Below the pieces are notes generated by a model, which made no database searches, was not told where the DNA came from, and saw nothing but the letters and a program-made list of their open reading frames with translations. A DNA stretch of 64,000 nt from Agapanthus africanus (taxonomy: Eukaryota; Streptophyta; Magnoliopsida; Asparagales; Amaryllidaceae). The position numbers and the translations under genes are program-made. Location: the NCBI GenBank assembly GCA_030015575.1, contig CM057338.1, positions 830,482,353 to 830,546,352 of the forward strand, given 5' to 3'. Shown here in pieces: positions 30,268-41,517 of this stretch (positions are counted from its first letter, which is position 1; each line of letters opens with the position of its first letter).

Positions 30268-31701
30268 TGATTTCTACGTTGTTTTGTGATCAAAGAATTA
30301 ATTACTGCAATCAAGAATAGCGTCGCTTGGTAGCTAGCCGGTGAGTACGGGTCGGTCCACAGGGATTTTGTGTATTCTCAATTTGTTCTAACAAGTTAAT
30401 TCCAATTGGTGTTGGATTGATTTATCACTAAAAACTAAGGTTGATCTAGACTAGGATTAAAATCTTACTAGGGTTAGGTTTAGGTTAAGTTTGGAAAGTC
30501 AATATTTCTCACCGCTTTTTATGCCCTAATTACGATCTATTAGGTGTTATGGTAATAATTAATAAAGTGGATTAGTACCATCGGGAAGAAACTAGGTTTC
30601 TTCCTCTAGGTTCTTTTCCTTCCTTTCTTAATTCTTACCCTAACCTCCATGGAAAACATATACAACCGGTCTTTTAAACCACGGTATCACCGCTACCTCT
30701 TGGGATAGGGTGCCGTAGTGAGCGGTGTTTGTATGTATGCATGGAGTCCTATAAAAACATATGATGGGCAAGAAAGGGGTGAGAGATTTTTCATCTCTCA
30801 AACCTTTCCTATTCCTAATCCTAACAAGTGAGGAACTACTCACTCATTTGGGAAAAAGATTTCATTTTTATGATTGTTTTTATTAACCTAATTATCTAAT
30901 CTACGGCAGATAAATAAAATCTAAACTAGGGCAGATAAATAAAAGTTATACTAAGGCAGAAAGGAAAATTAAACTAGGGCAGGAAAAGAAAAGACTTACT
31001 TTAATTTTTATTTGATGCACTCTTCAACATTACAGGAATTGAATTCTGAATTTAGATGAATAAAATTGGGCACAAGAAGAGGCATACCTCAAAAAGAGGT
31101 TTAGGGTTTCTATTTATAGATCATAGAAACCCTAGGGTTACATTCGATACACATCTGCATTTACAAAATTACCCCTAAGAAGACTAGTCAACGCACCGCC
31201 ACACCGTCAAAGTTCGCACCGACACGGGCTTATCATGGCCGCGGAACAGCGGCCAAAAGCCATGTTTGGCCGCGGATCCGCGGCCATATAGAGGGCTTGT
31301 TGGCTGAAATCTTCTGGTGTTCTTCTGGTTGCATTTGGCTTCTTGTTTCTTCGCGTGGTTTCTCAGATTGTCTTCTAGTTCTCTTCCAGATTTCCACGGT
31401 GCATAAAGTAGTGGACTTTTACCCTTTGCTTCGTGTCGAAGTCTTGAACCTTGCGCTGCCTTTGTGCTTTGTGAAATTGTCCATTGAACTTCGTTTATTC
31501 TTCAAACTGTAGGCATGATCAAGATTTTTCCATTTATTGGTCGTAGTCTCGCTTTTGTATCGTCTTTTCATCATTTTCACTGTTTTTGTTCCGAAAACCT
31601 GTAACCTGCAACTATGTAGCAGACATGGATCAAAAGCACCTATTTATTTGTAAAATGAATAAGAATGGGGAATATAATAATGCAAAATTATGATATGAAC
31701 A
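30268..31701 (-). repeat. element D 3' LTR
   Basis: 1434 bp, nearly identical to 36443-37876. Minus-strand TATAAATA at 31111-31118. Upstream of it on that strand, at 31236-31291, lies the GC-palindrome module with GGCCGCGGATCCGCGGCC. Confidence 0.93.
31236..31291 (-). other. GC-palindrome/hairpin module in D 3' LTR
   Basis: GCGGCCAAA, a 7-nt spacer and TTTGGCCGC form a 9-bp inverted repeat, directly followed by the 18-bp palindrome GGCCGCGGATCCGCGGCC. The same module is at 37411-37465, and related ones at 47881-47940, 36106-36158 and 55220-55270, and in Copia leaders at 63511-63574 and 16074-16137. Confidence 0.8.
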
Positions 31702-31716
31702 AATACCCCCAAGCTT
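31702..31716 (-). other. polypurine tract of element D
   Basis: The minus strand reads AAGCTTGGGGGTATT immediately before the 3' LTR, as in many plant Gypsy elements. Confidence 0.75.
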
Positions 31717-33279
31717 ATCTTTTGCTGCTCCTCGAGCAAAACTAGTTTTATTCTCGAAAAAGACCCAGCCTCACTTTCGCAGGGAAACGCGATTGCACTG
31801 AGCTCGTGCAACAAGCCGTTAAATCTCTAGGTGTCCCTAGTAGGAGGAGTGTTGTCTCATGAGGGTTTTCAGCGGATAATACCCACAAAATCCTATCAAC
31901 TCGGCCTATTGACTTTTATTCTCCAATTAGGTTTTCTAACAAGAAACTCTATTATCTTCAACTCAGAAATTATCAACCCATATTTTTCACGCTTCTTTAT
32001 CATTTAACTTAAGATTATATATGTTTTGTAGATTTACTTAGCTTTTAGTATCTTTTGAATTTTCCTTCTAAGGTTCCATCTCAACTTAGGAATTTTTATC
32101 ATATCTACTAAAGATATAAGTCCTATTTTTCATTCCTATCTCTCATCTAAACCCCAATCATATACCCCTACGTGTGTGTATGTATCACCCCTACACTTGG
32201 AAATTCAATTCAAGCTCTTATACTCTTACCCATCATCCAAAGTACTTTTAGTTGGTGAATTTTTAGATGAAATTGCTCACATATTCTTCATGCGACCGTT
32301 AATACTTCTTGAGATACCAACGACCGATTATAAAATGTGTTTGCACATTAAGACGTAATTCCTAGTCTTGTAACACCTAAGGCTTTAGCAGTGACTCCCA
32401 AACCAGTTGGTCTAAGGCACTAGGTGATAAAGCACCCTCGCTAAATATTTTTTTTATATTTATACAGCCTTAAGTAATTACAAAAACTAGTGTTCATTTT
32501 TTTATCTCATTATTTACACTTGTATTTTCATTTTATTTTCCTTCATACTAAAGACTTTAGACATGTGCATTTCAAGGTCTCTTCTACTAGTCCAAGTTTC
32601 AAGGTTCGTGTTTGTGCAATTTGTAGGGTATATATTTTCAGAATTTAGACTTAAACTTAAGAATTATTTTTCAGACTTATACTTCAATAAAAATTTCAAT
32701 ACTCTTCCTTTATTTTGACTTAGCCCAAGAGCTGAACTCAAAATTTGCCTATTTCTAAATAATCTACAAGGACATATATTTTCTACCGTTAAATTTTAAG
32801 AAAGGTTATTTTCAGGGGTTTTAATTTACTAAGTTTAGGATCTAGTTTTTCCTAGCTAGTTAACCGTCTTGTCAAACTCAAGTCAATTATGGCCAAAATT
32901 GAATTTTTTATAATTTTAAAATTTTTCAATTTTTATGGGTTTTAAAATAAGTATGCAAATGCAAAAATAAAAATAAAAAATATACATATGAATGCGAAGG
33001 AAGAAAGCTTACCGAGCACACCCCCAAACTTAAACTTGACAGTGTCCTCACTGTCATGCCACACCAAGAGGGTCAAAATTGCCGGTATTCCCCTGTTTAT
33101 TATTATTATTATTATTTTTATTGTTAACAGAAAAACAAAACAAAATATATATACAAAAAGGTCCCCCTCAAACTTAAGTGAAACAGGGTTTCCACTGTTG
33201 AAGCATTAAAGTTTAGAGTTAGGGAGGAACACAGTATCAAGCTATATAAGGCCTTACACAGGCCAAAGGTTAGCACCAA
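31717..33279 (-). other. element D 3' untranslated region
   Basis: About 1.56 kb with no convincing ORF. It is conserved with element E (48355-48728 joined to 51207-52338), including CGCAGGGAAACGCGATTGCA and CAAACCAGTTGGTCTAAGGC. Conservation of a long non-coding segment in two diverged copies suggests a structural role or simply common descent. Confidence 0.75.
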
Positions 33280-35307
33280 CTATTCAAAAAATTTATCGTT
33301 ATAATGGTGTGGTTGGTGAAAGAATGGAGTGTAGAGAAAAGAAATGAGAAACACACGAGACCATATAGGAAGAAAGGTGGAATATGATCTCGGTATATTA
33401 GGAGAAGAATGGTGGAAGAGAGAAAGAAGTGTAGTACGAACTTGGGGGTGTAAATTGAGTGAATAAATTAGCACAAATTGTGATGACCGATGTGTTAAAA
33501 GCGATTGTGCTAATCTATCAACCCGTCGAGAAATGGGGTCAAATCCCTCAAGATTCGCGAGAAAACATGGGTACGTTGAACTTGGTAAACTATCCATTGA
33601 AAATGGAAGCGTGACGGATTCTTGCGCGGTCGAAAAGACGAAGGGGAGTGATTTAGGAATGGTCTCATTCTCACCTAAGTAAGCATATGTAAGGTGAGAC
33701 GGCAACAGCTTGAGTTCGAGTTTCAGAGGTGAAACAATTGAAGGTGAAATTGGTGAAACTATCTCGAACTCGAAGGATTCCATCAATAGTTCGAAATGAC
33801 TGTAAGCAACCGAATCTGATAGTTCAACTAACTCATCTGAAAATTCAAAGGACTCAAACTCGGGCGGTGAGTCTTCAAAATCATCCGAAAAAGTGAAACA
33901 CTCGTAATCGTTATCGGTTGTGAGAACTGTGTCAGATTCAAGGAGGAACGCACTAGTGGCGTCAAAACTGCTGTGATCGAATAGAAAATTTTCAAGCTCA
34001 CAGTCCTCCTGCGTGATCTCTTGCGTGGTCGGAACGATGGAAAGGATGAAGGGGGGTGATTTAGAAAGTATAACAGTTAAAGGTCCAGGAGGATGAATTG
34101 GAAAATCCGACTCATCAAACAAAACTGGTTCATCCTCAATACTATCCTCAATACTCTTCTCAATACTATCCTCATAATTCTCCTCAAAAGTTATCTCATC
34201 CATGCAATTATCATCAAAATCAAGATGCATATGAAGTTCGGGAGAAACATTTAATGACTCGGGATGATGAATTGAAGAGAAAAATTCAGTCAAATCCGCG
34301 GGTTCATCATCCAAATTATTCCCTGCGTCAATATCCTCAATCAAGTGAAAATCAATTTTTTTGGACACCTCATCAAAAGCATGGATATTTATCAATTCAG
34401 GTTCTAGATTGGAGGTGTAGAGGTCGAAAGGATTGGTGATGGTTTCACTCGAAAGGGACCCTTCACAATTTGGCAAATCAAGCACTACAAAGTCGCACAA
34501 CTCATTAAACGTTTTATTTTCAACTGGTGAATCATTTGGGACACTTGATAGACATTCAAAACCGGAGTTGTGGGATTCAATTAGTGATGGGTAGGTTTGA
34601 TTTGGAAGGGTGCACAGCTCACTCTCTCCACTCAAATTCTCAATCTGTCCAACCGCCTTATCATACATTGGAATTTTTGGAGCTAGTTGGAAACTAGCTA
34701 CCGGTTCACTAGGTTGTCTTGATGAATTAAGGGCGGCAATGGACGCATCCAAATTCTTCATATGTTGGTTTATCGCTACAATATAAGCTTCCAACGATTG
34801 TTCTAGACTAGACATGGATTGTGAAGGGGTTTCAGTAAAAAATTCAAAGTTGTTTGGATACGTGAAACTCCCAAATGGCTGTGTAGAAGCAATGTCTAGG
34901 GAAGGCGGGTAGGACTGGTAGGAATTGAATGGTTGGACAGGAGTAGGATCAACATTTGGATAAAAAGGTGAATGGACTTGTTGATCCCAAGAACTGGAAG
35001 TGTTGAAAGGAGTGAAAGATCGGTTACGAGATTGTTCAATATGTTCAGCAATAGACATGGGTTTCGGAGTTACAACAGAACTCAAAAAAGTAGTATCAAC
35101 GTACGAAGGTGGTGAAGGTTGAAATGGTTGATACAAAGTGGATTGTGGAGTCGAACTGTTTCTCCTAGACGCTTCTATTCGATCTTTCAAAGAAATTTTG
35201 GGCATGGAGGGGTCGTCCGTAATTCGACTAAAACAATTCACGTAGGAAGCAATGTTTGGATGAGGGTACCAAAGTTCGTCAAGAGTTTTGTGAGGTGGGG
35301 TACCCAT
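33280..35307 (-). CDS. unknown acidic protein of element D
   Basis: 675 codons, uninterrupted, start MGTPPHKTLDELWYPHPN. The first 150 residues are rich in Pro, Ser, Gln and aromatic residues. A central part (SLEQSLEAYIVAINQHMKNL) may be helical. The rest is very acidic with repeated DSIEDEP and EFSDELVELSDS stretches. There is no zinc knuckle, protease or polymerase motif, so it is neither a standard Gag nor Pol. It occupies the usual gag-pol position, about 1.1 kb after the primer site. A broken homologue is in E (52339-54361). Function unknown; it could be a highly diverged Gag or an element-specific factor. Confidence 0.7.
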   Translation of the reverse strand: MGTPPHKTLDELWYPHPNIASYVNCFSRITDDPSMPKISLKDRIEASRRNSSTPQSTLYQPFQPSPPSYVDTTFLSSVVTPKPMSIAEHIEQSRNRSFTPFNTSSSWDQQVHSPFYPNVDPTPVQPFNSYQSYPPSLDIASTQPFGSFTYPNNFEFFTETPSQSMSSLEQSLEAYIVAINQHMKNLDASIAALNSSRQPSEPVASFQLAPKIPMYDKAVGQIENLSGESELCTLPNQTYPSLIESHNSGFECLSSVPNDSPVENKTFNELCDFVVLDLPNCEGSLSSETITNPFDLYTSNLEPELINIHAFDEVSKKIDFHLIEDIDAGNNLDDEPADLTEFFSSIHHPESLNVSPELHMHLDFDDNCMDEITFEENYEDSIEKSIEDSIEDEPVLFDESDFPIHPPGPLTVILSKSPPFILSIVPTTQEITQEDCELENFLFDHSSFDATSAFLLESDTVLTTDNDYECFTFSDDFEDSPPEFESFEFSDELVELSDSVAYSHFELLMESFEFEIVSPISPSIVSPLKLELKLLPSHLTYAYLGENETIPKSLPFVFSTAQESVTLPFSMDSLPSSTYPCFLANLEGFDPISRRVDRLAQSLLTHRSSQFVLIYSLNLHPQVRTTLLSLFHHSSPNIPRSYSTFLPIWSRVFLISFLYTPFFHQPHHYNDKFFE

Positions 35308-36422
35308 GATGTAAGAAAGGAGAAGAAAAAAAAATGTGGGTGCAGGTGGGGTGCAATGGATTTCTTAGCGACAAGTGGCAAGTTTTTGTCAAAATTTTTT
35401 CGATTTGTGTTTTTTTATAAGGAGCTTTTTGCAAAAAGATTTTCAATAAGAAGCTTAGACACACGTTCAATCAATCACAATATGCACAATCAAGCTTTGA
35501 TCTAGGGTCACCTAGGTCAACTAGACTGCTCCTAACTGTTCCAATGGGCAGGTTGTGAGGACCTCAAATCGCCTCTTCACCGCCAATTATGGCCAGGTAA
35601 GTACAAGTAGAGACAGGAGGGATCCGCTCACGAATCACCATGAGACGAGCCTTTTAAAGTTACCTTTCCCCACCTGTCTAGCCTAGGCACCACCAAGTCT
35701 GGTTTAGATCAACGATCGATACCTACAACTATTCCTTTGTCCTATTGAGCGCGACAGTCCTTAAGGCTGAGTCTAATCTTTTTTTAATTAAATTGATGGT
35801 CAATGCAATATGATTTTTGTGATTTTTGGGGTCCTAGGAAGGGTAATGAAATCCCCACCCAATCTGGATTGATGTAAAAGCCCCTTAAAGTCAATTTTAA
35901 ATATGCAAAGCAGTAAACACAATCAAGCACTTGCAAACAATTTTTTTATTTCGGCGCAAAGAATCCTGCACAAGATCAAGTTATTGGAGAAGGGGGAGAA
36001 ATTTTTTGCGCAAAGAACCCTGCAGGAAATTTTTCAGAGGAGTTTATAGGGTTATAGAGAAGAAAAGAGGGCTTACAGAGAGGATTTGGTCTGCTGACGT
36101 CAGCAAACCGCGGCGGTTCCGCCGCCAAAAGCAGTAAGTGACCGCGGTTCCGTGGTTGTAATGTCGGTTCAGATCCCAACTGTTTTTCTGTTTCTTTGTT
36201 CTGATTTTCCTCTGTCTGTTCAGATCTGATGTTTGCTGTTTTGCTCACTGGAATTTTCCAGATCTGAATCCGTTCTTCGATCCTGCACAATTCAAACGAA
36301 AACACCCTTCACAAAATAACAAGATGATAAATTTTATTTTATTTTATTTTTATTTTTTCAGTTTTTACGAATTTTATGATTTTATATTAACTCGAAATTG
36401 CAAAAAAAAAAATACTACACCA
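35308..36422 (-). other. element D 5' leader
   Basis: About 1.1 kb without a gene between primer site and ORF. Contains the GC-rich module at 36106-36158 (CCGCGGCGGTTCCGCCGCC, then CCGCGGTTCC) and a CAAAGAATCCTGCA/CAAAGAACCCTGCA direct repeat near 35955-36025, also found in E. Confidence 0.7.
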
Positions 36423-36440
36423 TCCCCGGTAACGACGCCA
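36423..36440 (-). other. primer binding site of element D (tRNA-Asp type)
   Basis: The minus strand reads TGGCGTCGTTACCGGGGA, close to the complement of the plant tRNA-Asp 3' end, two bases after the 5' LTR. Confidence 0.85.
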
Positions 36441-36442
36441 TT

Positions 36443-37876
36443 TGATTTCTACGTTGTTTTGTGATCAAAGAATTAATTACCGCAATCAAGAACGGCGTCG
36501 CTTGGTAGCTAGCCGGTGAGTACGGGTCGGTCCACAGGGATTTTGTGTATTCTCAATTTGTTCAAACGAGTTAATTCCAATTGGTGTTGGATTGATTTAT
36601 CACTAAAAACTAAGGTTGATCTAGACTAAGATTAAAATCTTGCTAGGGTTAGGTTTAGGTTAAGTTTGGAAAGTCAATATTTCTCACCGCTTTCTATGCC
36701 CTAATTACTATCTATTAGGTGTTATGGTAATAATTAATAAAGTGGATTAGTACCATCGGGAAGAAACTAGGTTTCTTTCTCTAGGTTCTTATCCTTCCTT
36801 TCTTAATTCTTACCCTAACCTCCATAGAAAACATATACAACCGGTCTTTTAAACTACGGTATCACCGCTACCTCTTGGGATAGAATGCCGTAGTGAGCGG
36901 TGTGTGTATGTATGCATGGAGTCCTATAAAAACGTATGATGGGCAAGAAAGAGGTGAGAGATTTTTCATCTCTCAAACCTTTCATATTCCTAATCCTAAC
37001 AAATAAGGAACTACTCACTCATTTGGGAAAAAGATTTCATTTTTATGATTGTTTTTATTAACCTAATTATCTAATCTACGGCAGATAAATAAAATCTAAA
37101 TTAGGGCAGATAAATAAAAGTTATACTAAGGCAGAAAGGAAAATTAAATTAGGGCAGGAAAAGAAAAGACTTACTTTAATTTTTATTTGATGCACTCTTC
37201 AACATTACAGGAATTGAATTCTGAATTTAGATGAATAAAATTGGGCACAAGAAGAGGCATACCTCAAAAAGAGGTTTAGGGTTTCTATTTATAGATCATA
37301 GAAACCCTAGGGTTACATTCGATACACATCTGCATTTACAAAATTATCCCTAAGAAGACTAGTCAACGCACCGCCACACCGTCAAAGTTCGCACCGACAC
37401 GGGCTTATCATGGTCGCGGAACCGCGGCCAAAAGCCATGTTTGGCCGCGGATCCGCGGCCATATAGAGGGCTTGTTGGCTGAAATCTTCTGGTGTTCTTC
37501 TGGTTGCATTTGGCTTCTTGTTTCTTCGCTTGGTTTCTCAAATTGTCTTCTAGTTCTCTTCCAGATTTCCACAGTGCATAAGGTCGTGGACTTATACCCT
37601 TTGCTTCGTGTCGAAGTCTTGAACCATGCGCTGCCTTTGTGCTTTGTGAAATTGTCCATTGAACTTCGTTTATTCTTCAAACTGTAGGCATGATCAAGAT
37701 TCTTTCATTTGTTGGTCGTAGTCTCACTTTTGTATCGTCTTTTCATCATTTTCACTGTTTTTGTTCCGAGAACCTGTAACCTGCAACTATGTAGCAGACA
37801 TGGATCAAAAGCACCTGTTTATTTGTAAAATGAATAAGAATGGGGAATATAATAATGCAAAATTATGATATGAACA
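36443..37876 (-). repeat. element D 5' LTR
   Basis: 1434 bp, same length as the 3' LTR with few substitutions. Minus-strand TATAAATA at 37286-37293 is the probable promoter; the GC-palindrome module at 37411-37465 lies about 120 bp upstream of it. Confidence 0.93.
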
Positions 37877-38000
37877 ACGATAGGGAGCTCAGGGTTGACA
37901 TGTATCCGTGTCGAAGCATTGCTTCACGACAGGGAGGTCAGGGTTGACATGTATCCGTATCGAAGCATTGCTTGACGACAGGGAGGTCAGGGGTTGACTT
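37877..38000. repeat. B tandem array, right part
   Basis: Two to three further GTTGACATGTATCCG units (about 37893, 37943 and a diverged one at 37993) continue the 50-bp array cut by D. Confidence 0.9.
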
Positions 38001-38661
38001 TAGGTTGTCTGTGAACCATAGAGTCATGGAACTGGGGACTTTTCCGTGGCTCCGATTGGTGGTGTCACACCCGTGTTCTGCTGGCATGAGGAGGAACGCC
38101 GTTGTTGGTCTTCTGGGATGTTGCTGTCGAGATCTGACTTTCCCTTTAACAGAGTTTGTTGGGACATGTAGTTCCCTTTTCGTTTATGCCCATTGATTGT
38201 ATACAGGAGTCAGTATGGACTTACCTGCAGGGCAAAAGTTTCATTCTTTCATTTTTTTATTTCCTTCCGCGATACTTTATCATTTCAGCTTTTTATATCG
38301 CGAAAGTCGCGATTACCCAATCATTTCGGCTGTTTTTTCGCTGTGCCCAATCATTTCGGCTATTTTTCTTTTTACTCGTTGCTTTTTATTGTGAGTTGCC
38401 CAATCATTTTGGCTATTTTTGTATGCATATATTTACTCGCCGCTTTTGTTGCAAGTTGCCCCATCATTTCGGCTATTTCATATGCATTTTTGGTTCGCTG
38501 ATTTTTATTGCGAGTTTAGACTTGTAATTTGATACCGATTTAGGCATCAACATCGCTACAACTGGGATATGACCAGGAGCGAATCATCATTTGCCTTTGT
38601 CGGTTCGAACAAAGGTGGCTTAGCAAACCGGGTTAAGATCCTGTCGACTAAGGCTTTTGAC
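38001..38661. other. B 3' untranslated region with CATTTCGGCT repeats
   Basis: No gene. Five irregular repeats of AATCATTTCGGCTATTTTT at 38278-38490, spacing 28-66 bp. Near 38560-38600 is a segment matching, inverted, the GCTCCTGG/CCAGT units of TR-GAG. Confidence 0.8.
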
Positions 38662-38832
38662 TTTATGAGCCGTAAGGGTCTCATAAAGATGTTTCTCCTT
38701 ACGAGTCATGAGGATCTCGTAAGTGCGGTTTCTTCTCAAGAATCGTGGGGGTTCTTAAGTGTATGTTCTCTTATAAATTGTAAGGATCTTACAAGAGTGT
38801 TTTCTCCTTATAAGTTGAGAGGACTTACAAGG
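38662..38832 (-). other. hairpin cassette 2 of element B
   Basis: Five hairpins: 38662-38687 (TTTATGAG/CTCATAAA), 38698-38723 (CTTACGAG/CTCGTAAG), 38735-38759 (CTCAAGAA/TTCTTAAG), 38768-38797 (CTCTTATAA/TTACAAGAG) and 38806-38832 (CCTTATAAG/CTTACAAGG). The first two stems are perfect, the others have one mismatch or so. Loops are TCGTGAGGAT variants. Confidence 0.8.
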
Positions 38833-39006
38833 GTCGTTCACCATGTGAGGATATACCTCGTTGCTGGTGGGACTTTGTTGGGGAAATGTTTATTCGTGCC
38901 CGTGGATTGTATATAAGGGTCAATATTGAAACGCTTGTAGGGCCATATTAGGATGTATGACAGCTTAAGAACAGGTTCAGATCCCTGTAGTTTAAGGCTT
39001 TTGAAT

Positions 39007-39178
39007 CCTATGAGCCGTGAGGGTCTCATAGGGGAATTCTCCTTACGAATCGTAAGGATCTCATAAGTGTAACTTCTCCTCAGGAATCGTGGGGATCACT
39101 AAGTGTGTTGCTCCCTTGTGAGTCGTAAGGATCTCACGCAGGTAATTTCTCCTTACAAGGTCGAGAGGACCTTGCAAG
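39007..39178 (-). other. hairpin cassette 3 of element B
   Basis: 39007-39032 (CCTATGAG/CTCATAGG, perfect), 39042-39067 (CTTACGAA/CTCATAAG, two mismatches), weaker ones near 39079 and 39116, and 39152-39178 (CTTACAAGG/CCTTGCAAG, one mismatch). Order and spacing follow cassettes 1 and 2. Confidence 0.75.
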
Positions 39179-39185
39179 TGTCTTT

Positions 39186-39568
39186 TAACGAGATTGCGCC
39201 CTTTCGGGTTTTCACAAACTCGCCGGTAGCCCTGCTGTTTTTACTCACGGAGTCCTTTCGGGTTTTCATCCGTGCCCATTTCGCTTATGAACATACCGTT
39301 TTTTTTTCTTTTTTCTTCTTTTTTTCTTTTTTTTTCTTTCTTTTTATTTTTTTTGGCACGTCAGCTTAAGGATACTGCGATTCATAGTAGTTTAAGGACG
39401 TTATCGTCCGTAGTTAGTTTTAGGACATTTCGGTCCGTTGTTAGTTTAAGGACGTTTCAGTCCGTAGTTTTCCATGTTTGGTTGGATACTATTTTTAGAG
39501 TCTGGACTCAAGAAGATAGCGAGTGGACAGAGGCGTCGTCATCTATCATTAACTTGGTTCGTGACTCG
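39186..39568. other. B spacer between hairpins and integrase stop
   Basis: No gene. Block shared with TR-GAG (CCCTTTCGGGTTTTCACAAA), a T-rich tract at 39299-39355, and three GGAC-N6-GTCC units at 39386-39470 related to those in the B LTRs. Confidence 0.8.
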
Positions 39569-40554
39569 TCAAGCGTAGTACTTCTTAAGGAACCAGCCGT
39601 TTGTTGGCCGGAAGGGTCTTTCGCCATGCATATCCATAAGCAAGTAAGCCCCACCTTGATAGACTTTGTTTATGATGTACGGGCCTTCATAGTTTGGCTC
39701 GAATTTCCCCCATTTGGCACGATTGGGGATCATAGGTCTTTTGACCACTAGCACGAGTTCGCCTTGGCGGAATGTTCTTGGCCTAGTCAACCTTTCGTAT
39801 GAGCGTGTCATCCTTGCTTTGTAAGCTTCTAGGTTTTGCTGCGCCATGAGCCGGGTTTCGTCAAGGGCGTCGAGCTCCTCAAGCCGAAGATGAGTATTCT
39901 CTTCGTCTGTTAGCTCGTAATGAACCGCCACTCGTAGAGAGGGTAGCTCTATCTCCAAGGGGAATACCGTTTCTGTGTCAAACACCAACGCATATGGTGT
40001 TATGTTGGTGGCCGTTTTGAACGTGGTTCGATACGCCCAGAGAGGTTCATGCAGTCTCTCATGCTAGTCCTTATTATTACTGGACACCGTCTTCTTCATG
40101 ATCTTCGTCAAGGTCTTGTTGAAAGTCTCAGTTAGAACGTTAGCTCGGGGATTATAGAACGAAGAGTATCTCCAGTCTATGTTATGCTGCTGTGCGAAGT
40201 GGCTGATTTTGTGACTTCTGTGGCCAGCCCGTTATCGAAAATAATCCGTCGCGGGGTGCCGAACCGATAGATGACGTGTGTCTTGATGAAATGGAGAATA
40301 TTCTCCTTTTTCACTTCTTTCAGCGGTACTGCTTCTGCCCACTTAGAGAAGTAATTGGTTGTCGCCAATATGAACCGATGTCCTCTGGATGATGCTGGTT
40401 CGATGGGCCCGATTATGTCAGTTCCCCACATTTCGAACGGCCAGCTAGCTGCCGTTGGGTGTAGCGGATTTGGATGCTGGTGGATGAAGTCCCCGTGAAC
40501 CTGGCACGAGTGGCACTGCTTTGCGTATTCGAGACAATCCTGAATCATCGTGGG
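39569..40554 (-). pseudogene. element B integrase
   Basis: Minus strand. It has a zinc-binding part (CHSCQVHGDFIHQ), catalytic Asp in WGTDIIGPI, second Asp in IIFDNG, and a C-terminal domain (FRQGELVLVVKR, KFEPNYEGPYIINKV) ending NGWFLKKYYA. The frame is broken after IIFDNG near 40190. The glutamate region (FYNPRANVLTETFNKTL) is in another frame, and a further gap separates it from the Met at 39988. A stop at about 40555 separates it from RNase H. Inactive. Confidence 0.88.
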
Positions 40555-41517
40555 CTAATAGTAGCCCATCCTTTTAATCTTCAATTTCATCTTCGGGCTG
40601 GCTTGATGAGAACCGCAGAGTCTGTCGTGAGTTTCTTGGATGACTCTCCTTGCTTCTTCCGGTCCCAGGCATCTCAGCCATAGAGAGTCGAACGATCTCT
40701 TATACAGCGTGTCATTGACGAAGGCGAAAGACATAGCTCGTTTAATGAGCTGATGTCTTGAGGACGCATCTTCAGGTGTTCTACGGGATTTGAAGTAATC
40801 TATAAAGACTTCTCTCCAATCCTTAGCCTTTTCCTGGTCTTTTATTTGTAGGGTCGTTTGCTTGGTCGCTCTCTTTTCTTCGGACGACTCCGGAGATATT
40901 TCTGCCGGTGCAAGAACCCGACGGTTTTGCACAACGATCCTCACGTCATCGAGGTTTTCGTTAGCCAATTCTTTAGCGAGTTTGGCTAACGCATCCGCTT
41001 TGCTATTTTCCGTACGCGGTATGCTTTCCAGAACGTAGGAAGGAATTTGGGTCAGCAATTGCTGCACTCTCTCGCCGTACTTTACCAACTCTGGTTTGCA
41101 CGTTTGATAGACGCCGTTTACGTGGCTAACGACCGGTTGGGAGTCTCCGTATATGAGGAGGTTTTCGATTCCCATGTCGACAGCGATCTCAAGCCATGCT
41201 ATCAAAGCCTCATATTCGGCTTCAATGTTTGTCCTCGGCTCTGTTAAGGAAAAGGCAAAGCGCATTATCCCTCCTTGTGGAGTCACGAAGATGAGGCCTA
41301 CCCCAGATTTGATTATGGGGGAGCTGTGCTTTCGCTTCTTCATGGAAGATGCCCCATCAAAGTAGAGTTCCCATCGGGTATCACTCTCTCCTCTCTCCCT
41401 GTCGATCGTGTTAAACGCGTGCTCGTCTGGAAATTTGCAATTTAGGGGTGAATCGGCAGGTATCGGATGCTCAGCGAGGAAGTCGGAGATGGCTTGGCCT
41501 TTCACTGCCTTGAGAGG
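40555..41517 (-). pseudogene. element B second (archaeal-type) RNase H
   Basis: The frame contains WELYFDGASS, NIEAEYEAL, IYGDSQPVV and NSKADALAKLA, giving the Asp-Glu-Asp-Asp catalytic set of an RNase H, additional to the one fused to RT. A downstream segment LCGSHQASPKMKLKIKRMGYY is the start of the integrase zinc region. A second RNase H in this position is diagnostic of the Tat clade of plant Gypsy elements. The frame is closed at both ends by stops (at about 41518 and 40555). Confidence 0.85.

Larger units (their letters stand above)
30268..37876 (-). mobile_element. non-autonomous Gypsy-like LTR element D
   Basis: 7609 bp, TGATTTCTACG to GATATGAACA, with two LTRs of 1434 bp each and a 5-bp target duplication ACGAC/ACGAT (one mismatch). 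It has a tRNA-Asp-type primer site and a CCCCCAAGCTTATCTTTTGC sequence next to the 3' LTR, which on the minus strand ends in GGGGG as in Athila-like elements. It encodes one unknown 675-codon ORF and no RT, RNase H or integrase. Inserted in B's tandem array. Confidence 0.92.

Noticed and set aside
34098-34439. Plus-strand ORF of 113 codons inside element D
   Set aside because: Antisense to the 675-codon frame and broken by composition; no homologue frame kept in E.
36106-36158. GC-rich palindromes as a CpG-island promoter of a host gene
   Set aside because: They are parts of element leaders and LTRs, repeated with those elements.
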